Translations under genes and position numbers: made by a program
NCBI GenBank assembly: GCA_002492295.1
Contig: DKYC01000121.1
Location: forward strand, 1-30,773
From: Lachnospiraceae bacterium UBA7110
Lineage (GTDB): Bacteria; Bacillota; Clostridia; Lachnospirales; Lachnospiraceae
DNA: 30,773 bases
Direction: 5' to 3'
Notes under the pieces: model-generated
The model's database searches: none
The model's input: only the letters and a program-made list of their open reading frames with translations
Told to the model about the DNA's origin: nothing
Part shown: piece by piece, positions 1 to 6,938 of the stretch
Position numbering within the stretch: the first letter of the stretch is position 1
Layout: the number at the start of each line of letters is the position of its first letter

Positions 1-51
1 TATGAACGGTACAGTACACTAGTATAAATTGTAATTCTATATATCAAAAGA

Positions 52-945
52 TTAGATAAATTCCGTTTTCTTACGCCTGTACGCATTCGGGCTCATATGG
101 TAATGCTGTCTGAATTTCCTGCAAAAATACCCGGAGCTTGTAAATCCTGTTTCTTCCGCAATGGAAGCAACAGACTTTTGCGTCGTGCAGAGCTGCCCGG
201 CGGCCTGCGACAGCCGATAGCGGATTAAATAGGCAATCGGGGAAATATGAATGCCGGACTGAAAAATATGCAGTGCCCCGCTTTTGCTGATGGACGCCGA
301 TTCTGCAATTTTGCCAAGGGTAATGTCTTGTGCATAATGGTCATGAATGTACTGCATCATTGTCTGCAATCTTGCCTGTTTGTGATTGAAACGGCGAAAA
401 TCCGTAGAAGCAGAGGTTAAATCTAACTGTTTGTATAAAATATCCCAAATTTGCAAAAGGAGCTGCATCGTACACAACTCATTTTTTTTCTCTGTTTCCT
501 GCAATGCAAAAATCTGCTGCAAAATTTGCAAAATATGATTTTGCCACGCAATATGCGGTGCAAAAATCTGATACGGAACCGACGCGTTTATAACAGGACT
601 GATATATTTATCATAAATAAGGCTTTTTTCAGGCGCTAACAAAATTGGCGAAAAAACAATATTCGGGATAAGCGCACTGCTTTGTGCCTCAAAACGGTGG
701 AGAATACCACTGTTAATAAAGATGCCGCAGCCTTCCTGCAATTCTATTTTATCTTCCCCCACAAGGCAAAGTGCAAAGCCTTCGGCAACAAACACAAATT
801 CCAATTCATAATGCCAGTGCCAGTCAATCCGATGGAAATCAAACTGCCAAATATTTTCCGGATAATATGCAAAAGGATAACCGCTGTTCCCATGCCTGAC
901 GGTCTCCCGCAGAGTCTCGTCGGTAATAATTTTACATTTGTCCAT
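52..945 (-). CDS. AraC-family transcriptional regulator with N-terminal cupin domain
   Basis: A cytoplasmic DNA-binding regulator of about 297 residues. The N-terminal half has a cupin-like stretch (WHWHYELEFVFVAEG, then a later ILHRFE) expected to bind a small ligand, often a sugar. The C-terminal 105 or so residues carry the double helix-turn-helix of the AraC family (DITLGKIAESASISKSGALHIF and SVASIAEETGFTSSGYFCRKFRQHYHMSPNAYR, ending close to the stop). An in-frame start exists upstream, but the ATG at 945 has GGAGG eight bases before it and is preferred. The gene is divergent from the MFS transporter at 1224, so it probably controls that gene and itself. The effector is unknown. Family assignment is firm; target and ligand are inference. 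Confidence 0.9.
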   Translation of the reverse strand: MDKCKIITDETLRETVRHGNSGYPFAYYPENIWQFDFHRIDWHWHYELEFVFVAEGFALCLVGEDKIELQEGCGIFINSGILHRFEAQSSALIPNIVFSPILLAPEKSLIYDKYISPVINASVPYQIFAPHIAWQNHILQILQQIFALQETEKKNELCTMQLLLQIWDILYKQLDLTSASTDFRRFNHKQARLQTMMQYIHDHYAQDITLGKIAESASISKSGALHIFQSGIHISPIAYLIRYRLSQAAGQLCTTQKSVASIAEETGFTSSGYFCRKFRQHYHMSPNAYRRKKTEFI

Positions 946-974
946 AAAAACCGCCTCCATTCTTTCCAATGTCT

Positions 975-1054
975 GCGAATTTGTGCTGCCAATAACCCGC
1001 GAATTTGGGCGCAAGCACAAATTTGCCGATTGAAAAATCAATGATTTTTTAATC
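975..1054. repeat. Two-hairpin repeat, leader-type family, copy 1
   Basis: On the plus strand, arms 999-1010 and 1015-1026 pair around a GCAA loop (1011-1014) with one G-A mismatch and one G-U pair. A second AT-rich hairpin follows (arms 1028-1038 and 1044-1054). A partial extra copy of the first arm (GCGAATTTGTGC) starts at about 976. The related element at 22284-22336 has the same two-hairpin layout. Here it lies in the leader of the AraC-type gene, just upstream of its ribosome binding site. Confidence 0.75.
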
Positions 1055-1113
1055 TAACCCCCTATCAAAACATTAAAAATCAATAATTTGTGATATTGTA
1101 CCATAAATAGACA

Positions 1114-1152
1114 ATTATGTGCAATGACTTGCCACATAATATGCAATATAAT
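1114..1152 (+). promoter_or_regulatory. Promoter of the MFS gene with palindromic operator
   Basis: A TATAAT at 1147-1152 lies 17 bases after ATGACT (1124-1129), a fair sigma-A promoter for the gene starting at 1224. ATTATGTG (1114-1121) and CACATAAT (1133-1140) form a perfect 8-bp inverted repeat around the -35 box. This is a plausible operator for the divergent AraC-type regulator or another repressor. The sequence is seen directly; the role is inferred. Confidence 0.6.
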
Positions 1153-1174
1153 CTCATTGTAAGAAAGTGTAAGC

Positions 1175-1199
1175 AGGGCTGTTAAACGCAGGCAGCCCT
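1175..1199 (+). promoter_or_regulatory. Leader hairpin before the MFS gene
   Basis: AGGGCTG (1175-1181) and CAGCCCT (1193-1199) are perfectly complementary around an 11-base loop. The hairpin ends a few bases before the AAAGGAG ribosome binding site. No U-run follows, so it is not a terminator. It may affect translation or mRNA stability. Confidence 0.45.
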
Positions 1200-1223
1200 C
1201 TATGAAAGGAGCATGGTTCTAAC

Positions 1224-2414
1224 ATGAAAAACCAATATAATAAAACAATCACTGCCTGCTTCACAGGCTATATCGTGCAGGCGATTGTCAACAATTTCAC
1301 ACCGCTGCTGTTTTTATATTTTCAGCGAAGCTATCATATACCGCTTTCCCAAATTACGCTGCTGGTGACGTTTAATTTTGGAATCCAACTGTTGATTGAT
1401 CTTCTTTCTGTCGGATTTGTGGATAAAATAGGATACCGTGTATCCATGATTGCGGCTCACGTTTTAGCGGCGTCAGGCTTAATTCTTCTTACTATTTTAC
1501 CGGAGGTTTTGCCGTCTGCGTTTGCCGGAATTTTGATTTCCGTGATGATTTACGCCATTGGCGGAGGACTTTTGGAAGTGCTTGTGAGTCCGGTTGTGGA
1601 AGCGTGTCCATCCGACAACAAAGAAAAGGCAATGAGTATGCTTCATTCCTTTTACTGTTGGGGACACGCAGGAGTCGTGCTTCTTTCAACATTGTTTTTC
1701 TATGCTGCCGGTATTGAAAACTGGAAACTGTTAGCAATTATCTGGGCACTTATTCCACTCGGAAATGCGTTTGCATTTGCTAAAGTTCCGATTGCACCGT
1801 TGATTGCGGACGGTGAATCCGGACTGGAATTAAAGGAGCTGTTTCGGATGAAAGTATTTTGGATTTTGCTGGTAATGATGATTTGCGCAGGAGCAAGTGA
1901 ACAGGCAGTGAGCCAATGGGCATCGACATTTGCAGAAAAAGGGCTCGGAATTTCCAAGACAGCAGGCGACTTGGCAGGACCGATGGCGTTTGCTGTTTTG
2001 ATGGGTACGTCGAGACTGTTTTACGGCAAATATGGGGATCGTATTCATTTAGAGCGCTTTATGGTTTACAGCAGTTGTCTATGCATTTTGTCATACTTGG
2101 GAATTTCCCTTTTTCCGACTCCCCAGCTCAGCCTGATTGCCTGTGCTGTCTGCGGACTGTCCGTCGGAATTATGTGGCCGGGAACCTTCAGCAAAGCGTC
2201 AGCAGCCTTACCCGGAGGCGGGACGGCAATGTTTGCATTGCTGGCGTTAGGCGGAGATATCGGCTGTTCGGGCGGACCAACACTTGTCGGAATGGTGTCA
2301 GGGGCATTGGGAGATAACCTGAAAATGGGCGTTTTGGCAGGAATTGTTTTTCCGGTTCTACTGTTGATTGGGATTATTCTATGCAGAAAAGCAAAAGGGG
2401 AAACTCCACGTTAA
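1224..2414 (+). CDS. MFS transporter, probably sugar or sugar-derivative
   Basis: An integral membrane protein of 396 residues with about twelve hydrophobic segments, normal for the major facilitator superfamily. Motif-A-like residues appear after TM2 (GFVDKIGYRVS, about residue 65) and again in the second half (LFYGKYGDRIHLERF), consistent with two six-helix halves. It starts at ATG 1224 after AAAGGAG with a slightly long 12-base gap. It is transcribed away from the AraC-type regulator and is followed tail to tail by a Gfo/Idh/MocA dehydrogenase, which fits uptake of a carbohydrate or polyol. The substrate cannot be read from the sequence. Its stop overlaps the stop of the convergent gene. 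Confidence 0.85.
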   Translation: MKNQYNKTITACFTGYIVQAIVNNFTPLLFLYFQRSYHIPLSQITLLVTFNFGIQLLIDLLSVGFVDKIGYRVSMIAAHVLAASGLILLTILPEVLPSAFAGILISVMIYAIGGGLLEVLVSPVVEACPSDNKEKAMSMLHSFYCWGHAGVVLLSTLFFYAAGIENWKLLAIIWALIPLGNAFAFAKVPIAPLIADGESGLELKELFRMKVFWILLVMMICAGASEQAVSQWASTFAEKGLGISKTAGDLAGPMAFAVLMGTSRLFYGKYGDRIHLERFMVYSSCLCILSYLGISLFPTPQLSLIACAVCGLSVGIMWPGTFSKASAALPGGGTAMFALLALGGDIGCSGGPTLVGMVSGALGDNLKMGVLAGIVFPVLLLIGIILCRKAKGETPR

Positions 2415-3394
2415 TGGATTTCCCCTGAAAAACGCATTCCCCAGCTTTTCCGAATATCGTACAGCAGTTTTCCAATTGTCATGCTGTCTTTTGGCGTATA
2501 ACAGTCGCTTGCGGTCTTTCCCGCGTGTACGCATTTTGAAGCCTCACGGATTTGATACTCAAACCCGTTAATCTCCTCCGGATAGTCCAGCACGGTTTCT
2601 TCTCCGTTTTCCAAACGCACGGTCATGCTCTGTGCATGCTGGAAATCTTCTAAAAACACACTTCCCTTTGTTCCGGTAACAGTCGCGTTGCGCTCCAGTT
2701 CTTCACCGATTGTCTGAACGGATTCCGCTGTTGCACCGTCGGAATAGGTAAACAAAAGCTTGCTGTATTCATCCGTTCCGTATTCATTCATGCGCACCTG
2801 TGACGTAAAGTCTTTCGGAAGTTCCTGTTTTAAAAGATATAAAAATGCCAAATTGTAAATTCCGATATCAAGAAGCGCGCCGCCGCCAAGCGCAGAATTA
2901 AACTTGCGTTCCCGTCTTGCACCCTCCGCCACAAAACCGTACTGACACGTTATCTGACGGATTTCGCCAAGTGTGCCTTCCTTTAATAAATCGCGCAGCT
3001 TTCCATAGAGCGGTAAAAACCATGTCCAAAGCGCCTCCATCAGAAACAGCCCCTTTTGCGCCGCCATGTCATATAGCTCCTGCGCCTCCTGCACATTGAT
3101 TGTAAACGGCTTTTCACACAAAACATGCTTTCCGTGCGTAAGACAGAGCTTACAGTTTTCATAATGCATACTGTTTGGTGTCGCCACATAAACCGCCTCT
3201 ACATCCGGATCCTTTACAAGCTCCTCATAAGAACCATATGCTTTTGCAATATGATATTTTTGTGCAAACACCTCTGCGCTTTCCATATGTCTTGAACCAA
3301 CTGCTGCAAGCGTTTGCCCCTCGTTGTCCATCGCAAGAATGGTCGCCGCAAATTTTCCTGCAATATTTCCTGTCGCTAAAATTCCCCACTGCAT
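2411..3394 (-). CDS. Gfo/Idh/MocA-family NAD(P)-dependent oxidoreductase
   Basis: A cytoplasmic dehydrogenase of 327 residues. The N-terminal Rossmann fold starts at once (MQWGILATGNIAGKFA), and the family's EKP motif is at residues 94-96 (HVLCEKPF) after YVATPNSMHYE. The C-terminal half matches the GFO/IDH/MocA alpha/beta domain (GGGALLDIGIYN). Members oxidise or reduce sugars, inositols and similar compounds, and the substrate cannot be predicted. A longer in-frame start exists, but ATG 3394 has AAGGAGG nine bases upstream. It converges on the MFS gene with a 4-bp overlap. No promoter stands out; the next upstream gene on the strand ends-on at 3488. Confidence 0.9.
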   Translation of the reverse strand: MQWGILATGNIAGKFAATILAMDNEGQTLAAVGSRHMESAEVFAQKYHIAKAYGSYEELVKDPDVEAVYVATPNSMHYENCKLCLTHGKHVLCEKPFTINVQEAQELYDMAAQKGLFLMEALWTWFLPLYGKLRDLLKEGTLGEIRQITCQYGFVAEGARRERKFNSALGGGALLDIGIYNLAFLYLLKQELPKDFTSQVRMNEYGTDEYSKLLFTYSDGATAESVQTIGEELERNATVTGTKGSVFLEDFQHAQSMTVRLENGEETVLDYPEEINGFEYQIREASKCVHAGKTASDCYTPKDSMTIGKLLYDIRKSWGMRFSGEIH

Positions 3395-3487
3395 CTGTAA
3401 AAACCTCCTTATAATCCGTTTCAACATAAGTTTCGCCTTTTTCCGCGCACATTACATCTTAACCGTGGTGCGTCTCATACCGACCTG

Positions 3488-3718
3488 TCACCCTTCTCTT
3501 CCCCCCTCTCTTATAACGAAAAAGAATTTCGCCATTAAGGGGATATAGGTTGCCAAAAAAACGGCTGTGGCAATCCATCCTGCCTGCTTCCTGTACTTTT
3601 CCGGTATTCGCATACCTGCTAATACTCCTAGAGCAAAAAGACAGAACTTAAGCATCGCGAAATCCTTCCAGTCACTTTTCGCTATATATTTTTCCGCATA
3701 ACAAAACAGTCTCTTCAT
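3488..3718 (-). CDS. Small membrane protein (type often annotated 'permease of phosphate ABC transporter')
   Basis: A 76-residue protein. It has a short charged N terminus (MKRLFCYAEKYIAKSDWKDF), a hydrophobic segment (FCLFALGVLAGM), the linker RIPEKYRKQ and a second hydrophobic segment (WIATAVFLATYIPLMAKFFFVI). It is probably a two-pass membrane protein. From memory, similar small proteins in Lachnospiraceae carry the doubtful label 'permease of phosphate ABC transporter'; no function is established. The ATG at 3718 is chosen because AAGGAG lies nine bases before it; an ATG six bases upstream is too close. A decayed paralogue lies at 13244-13390, and the sequence upstream of this gene is a remnant of the DUF5714 gene found intact next to that paralogue. 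Confidence 0.65.
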   Translation of the reverse strand: MKRLFCYAEKYIAKSDWKDFAMLKFCLFALGVLAGMRIPEKYRKQAGWIATAVFLATYIPLMAKFFFVIREGGREG

Positions 3719-3782
3719 CCTCATACGCTCCTTTCCGGCACCCTGTGCCCTTTGACTTCCTGATTTTCCATAAACCAATCGC

Positions 3783-3883
3783 TTTGAAAATGGGGAGCAC
3801 AGCCCCGACCATGACATGGCGTTCCGGTCCATGCATATGATAAAAGGTTAATTCATAAGTTTTTATAATTTCGATTGGATAAA
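3783..3883 (-). pseudogene. Remnant of a DUF5714-type gene (internal deletion)
   Basis: Read on the minus strand this encodes a segment close to the intact gene at 13451-14134: PIEIIKTYELTFYHMHGPER then HVMVGA, against PVEIIKKLMNQPFCHMHGPEHHVMVGA. It then jumps to the last codons (PFSK) of that protein, so roughly the C-terminal half is deleted, and the N-terminal zinc-ribbon part is also absent. The remnant precedes the intact small membrane gene just as the intact DUF5714 gene precedes the decayed small gene near 13.3 kb. Confidence 0.75.
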
Positions 3884-3921
3884 ACTTTAAAGACCTTTCG
3901 GTACTGTATATTTTTCCTCCA

Positions 3922-6009
3922 TTATGTTCTGCCAGAATGAATATGGTATTCCAGTCTTAAAATCAGGAATCGATTTCCTACTCCTTCGCTTCCGCTTGAT
4001 CTGACCATAAACGATGACACGCATTCTCTGCATCCGACTTTGAAAGAATCCTTCTCTCCCTTATGAGACAGAGCAAATTCCATCTGTTGCCCCTCCCACT
4101 TCGCAGATAACCGGCAGTATGTCCTATATCGTCGCGTAAACTTTTTACCGCCCACAATTCTATTTACCCCATTTTCATAACTTCTGACAGACAGGTACAC
4201 ACCGTCTGCGGCAGATGCCTCCCGCTCAATCCTTAAGGCAATCCCGCTTTGCGTCTCATGATTATAATTCATAAACAATTCCAAAAACTGCCCGTTCGCA
4301 CTTCCAAACCCGGACCCAGCAGTTTTTTCAACCGCAAAGTCAATATCCAGCTCCAGTCCATGCAGCCATTCCGCAATCGGATATATGAGACATGCCCCCC
4401 GCCCGGTATACAACAGCCCTTGAATCCCCTTTGCTCCGTCCGTTCCATATGTATAGGTAAAGGGACGGCTGTCCGTAAAGTCAAACTTTACAAAATCGGA
4501 GACTTCATCTCCTTTATAGGTAAACTCACTTTTATCCATATAAAAATGATTCTGCTCCCCCAAATCATAACAGCGCAAATCATCCATTATTATATCAGTA
4601 CTCACATCACTCTTACAGATAGGTCTTGTAAACAGAGGTTCCGCAATGTATTCTTTTGTCTCTTCCGTTCTCGCATGCAGTGTAAGGCAAAAGGCTTTGC
4701 CTACATCCGTCTTCAAAATATCCACCGAATCATCCCTTGAAACTCTGTAAAGACAAAAATCTTCCTGATATATAACCACATACGACAGGTCTAAGACATT
4801 CTCCGGATGCGCAACTTCATAGTCTACCTGTAATTTTCCGTTTTCGATTCGATAGCTCAGTTCCTTTAATATAACGGGATTCAAAACTTTTTTTCCCACA
4901 GCTGTCAAGTATACCCGCTGTCTTAGAAATCCTGCATAAATATCAAGATAAGCCTCCTGATCCTTCCCTATAATATTGCTTCTGACAATCAGTTCATTTT
5001 GATTCCTATTACGTCGAATTTCACACTGAATTTGCTCTGATGCTTCCACCCGGTCAGGAACAGCGCTTAACTCCAGCACCGTCTCGTCCTCCACAATCCT
5101 TGATCCCGAAAGTTTCAACCTTAACGTATCAAATTGCCGATTGTGAACCATAAGATACTGGTCATCCGTCAAATCAACAAAAGACTCACTAAAGCCTTCA
5201 AACTCCGCCTTTCTTTTGTTATATGTAGTTTGATATAGATAATATCTTGATTCTCGTCTCGGTTCTATCTCCATCTGAAGCTTCTTGGCCTTTCCAAAAA
5301 TACAGGAATTCAGGAAAGCCATATTGCCGCCTCGTTTAGTAAAGGAAAGCATCTCCACATCGCCGTCCAAGGTAAAAGTGCATTCGTCAAATATCATATA
5401 GCCGTCCATAGCCGCCCACATAGGGAATGGCCCCATATTCCGAAATCTGCACCTGTAATAATATGTTTTTTCGCCTACGGCAATAAAATCATTGTTTCCC
5501 TGAATATAGGAATTGCTGATATTCACCGCCTTTACATTTTTTAAGCTGAATGTATCCAATATGGAATAAAATTTTGAATTGTCGATATCAAGTTGGTCAA
5601 TATTCCATCCCCCGAAGGCATACGCCTGCGTAATCGTACCGCTGACCTTCGGCAGAAAAATATCCCCATACTGAAAGTCGATATTGCATCCGTTTACAAA
5701 GGTAACGTTTGAAATTTGCACTGTCCGGGCATCAATCAAAATCGTGTAAGCCAATGTAGACATCTGGTTCGGGTAAGGATGCGCATTTATCATATGTCCC
5801 CGATTATCGTATATAACAACCTCACCCTCACCCTCCAGTATCACATGCTCCCCGCGAAGCATGAGACAGTCCAGTTGTGTGCCGCCAGAAAAATATAATC
5901 CTTGCTGAAATATAACATGAATGTTTTCGTCTTTAATCTGTGCAAAAACAGCTCCTAAGTTATCTCCAGGATTCAAAACAATCTTTGTATATGTAATCTC
6001 TGCACACAT
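3922..6009 (-). CDS. Pectinesterase-like right-handed beta-helix protein
   Basis: A 695-residue protein. Residues about 5-260 read like a divergent CE8 pectin methylesterase: an early strand pattern (HVIFQQGLYFSGG, HVILEGEGEVVIYDN), then Q128 in ITQAYAF, D152 in SILDTF and D174 in IQGNNDFIAVG. These correspond to the family's QAVAL, QDTL and VDFIFG motifs. The usual Gln before the first Asp is Leu here, and the LGRPW motif is not clear (perhaps R226 in FTKRGG), so activity is uncertain. Residues about 300-690 look beta-rich and may include a carbohydrate-binding-like domain. There is no signal peptide, so it would act in the cytoplasm. GGGAGG precedes ATG 6009. A promoter and a TTGAAA/TTTCAA palindrome lie 150-200 bases upstream. 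Fold family is likely; enzymatic function is inference. Confidence 0.65.
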   Translation of the reverse strand: MCAEITYTKIVLNPGDNLGAVFAQIKDENIHVIFQQGLYFSGGTQLDCLMLRGEHVILEGEGEVVIYDNRGHMINAHPYPNQMSTLAYTILIDARTVQISNVTFVNGCNIDFQYGDIFLPKVSGTITQAYAFGGWNIDQLDIDNSKFYSILDTFSLKNVKAVNISNSYIQGNNDFIAVGEKTYYYRCRFRNMGPFPMWAAMDGYMIFDECTFTLDGDVEMLSFTKRGGNMAFLNSCIFGKAKKLQMEIEPRRESRYYLYQTTYNKRKAEFEGFSESFVDLTDDQYLMVHNRQFDTLRLKLSGSRIVEDETVLELSAVPDRVEASEQIQCEIRRNRNQNELIVRSNIIGKDQEAYLDIYAGFLRQRVYLTAVGKKVLNPVILKELSYRIENGKLQVDYEVAHPENVLDLSYVVIYQEDFCLYRVSRDDSVDILKTDVGKAFCLTLHARTEETKEYIAEPLFTRPICKSDVSTDIIMDDLRCYDLGEQNHFYMDKSEFTYKGDEVSDFVKFDFTDSRPFTYTYGTDGAKGIQGLLYTGRGACLIYPIAEWLHGLELDIDFAVEKTAGSGFGSANGQFLELFMNYNHETQSGIALRIEREASAADGVYLSVRSYENGVNRIVGGKKFTRRYRTYCRLSAKWEGQQMEFALSHKGEKDSFKVGCRECVSSFMVRSSGSEGVGNRFLILRLEYHIHSGRT

Positions 6010-6048
6010 AATTATATTTTCCTCCCAAAATTTCTGCCACCCAAAACA

Positions 6049-6132
6049 TCAGTCCACCAGCGTCAGAAAATTGCCATCCTCCACGTCTTTTATCAGATGT
6101 ATGATATCTTCCCATAGGGCATTACGAGTCCT
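6049..6132 (-). pseudogene. Possible C-terminal gene fragment in the leader of the beta-helix gene
   Basis: One frame reads RNALWEDIIHLIKDVEDGNF then LTLVD and a TGA at 6049-6051. It looks like the natural tail of a protein, but has no start codon or ribosome binding site and lies downstream of the probable promoter at 6159. It may be a leftover of a deleted gene or chance. I do not recognise the family. Confidence 0.25.
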
Positions 6133-6158
6133 GATAAGAAAAACAAAATCACGTAAAT

Positions 6159-6209
6159 ATTATAACACAAAATATACAGAATTTGGCAAACGAATTGAAA
6201 TGCTTTCAA
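6159..6209 (-). promoter_or_regulatory. Probable promoter and palindromic operator of the beta-helix gene
   Basis: On the minus strand TATAAT (6159-6164) is preceded by TTGCCA (6184-6189) at a long 19-base spacing. Just upstream, 6195-6209 is a palindrome: TTGAAA and TTTCAA around a 3-base centre. The same arms, with one terminal change, occur at 17644-17658 ahead of uxuA. The odd-length centre does not fit the 14-bp CcpA cre site. A shared regulator of sugar-acid genes is inference. Confidence 0.5.
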
Positions 6210-6323
6210 AAAGCAATGAAAAATAGCTTTTTATTGTCTACTGGATATGTTATTATAAAAACGAACTTTAGTGAATACACAAACCTATCTTGAAAACGCC
6301 TTTAGGGGAAAGAAGAAACAACG

Positions 6324-6902
6324 ATGAAAAATGAAATTACAATAGGACTTTTGGTGAGCGGAATAGCTGACAATTATTCTGTTTCCGTCTGCCAAGGTGC
6401 GATAAAGGCTGCAAGGGAAAATGGTGTCAGGCTTATCATTTTCCCGGGGAAGTACATTGACAGGGATTTGACAGAAATGAAGGAAATTATGTATGAGTAC
6501 CAGTACAATACACTGTTTTCTTATGCAACGGGAAAGCGACTGGATGCCGTCTTGATTATTGCGGACAGCATAGGGTGTTATGCGTCTTCCGAAAGGATTC
6601 GCTGGCTGGTGGCGCAATATTGTCAGATCCCCTGTGTACTGATTGGTTCTAGACTGAATGGGTATGTCAGCGTGAACTATGACAATTACAGCGGCATCAG
6701 TGATGCGATGAATTACTTGATACAGGAACTGGGAATCCAAAATATCGGGATGATTGGCGGACCCGGGGATAACACAGATGCAAGGGATCGCAAAAATGTT
6801 TTGGAATCGGGTGATATGCTGACACTCAAGGAGGCACTGACACTTGCAGACGAAAAATTATATATCGAAAAACAGAACCGCGTGAAGAGTGTGGCGAAAT
6901 AA
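6324..6902 (+). pseudogene. Diguanylate-cyclase-type gene with LacI-like sensor, gutted by an in-frame deletion
   Basis: The ORF encodes 192 residues. Residues 1-155 match the first part of a LacI/periplasmic-binding-protein-like sensor (ITIGLLVSGIADNYSVSVC, LIIFPGKYIDRDL, IGMIGGPGDNTDARDRK). After about residue 157 it switches to MLTLKEALTLADEKLYIEKQ, which resembles the last helix of a GGDEF domain (ADxxLYxxK). Full-length relatives are much longer: complete sensor, linker, then the whole GGDEF domain. Here the rest of the sensor and the GG(D/E)EF active site are missing, so no c-di-GMP could be made. The reading frame stays open across the join. It is one of only two real plus-strand genes. 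The ribosome binding site is weak (AGGGGAAAGAAG). The family calls rest on pattern recognition. Confidence 0.65.
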
Positions 6903-6913
6903 GCAGGGGATAT

Positions 6914-6938
6914 GGAAAAGGGACCTATCCCCTTTTCC
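6914..6938. terminator. Bidirectional terminator-like hairpin between convergent genes
   Basis: GGAAAAGGG (6914-6922) and CCCTTTTCC (6930-6938) form a perfect 9-bp stem with a 7-base loop between the plus-strand gene ending at 6902 and the permease ending at 6939. An alternative stem GGGGATA (6905-6911) with TATCCCC (6925-6931) overlaps it. There are short T/A runs in the arms but no long U-tail. Confidence 0.6.

Noticed and set aside
1916..2317. Plus-strand ORF of 133 codons inside the first MFS gene
   Set aside because: Frame-shifted shadow; the MFS frame is intact and shows family motifs.
4249..4740. Plus-strand ORF of 163 codons inside the beta-helix gene
   Set aside because: It is antisense to a coherent 695-residue protein, with no ribosome binding site and an unlikely composition.
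6195..6209. CcpA cre site
   Set aside because: The palindrome has an odd, 3-base centre and lacks the central CG of cre sites, so it was listed only as an unassigned operator.
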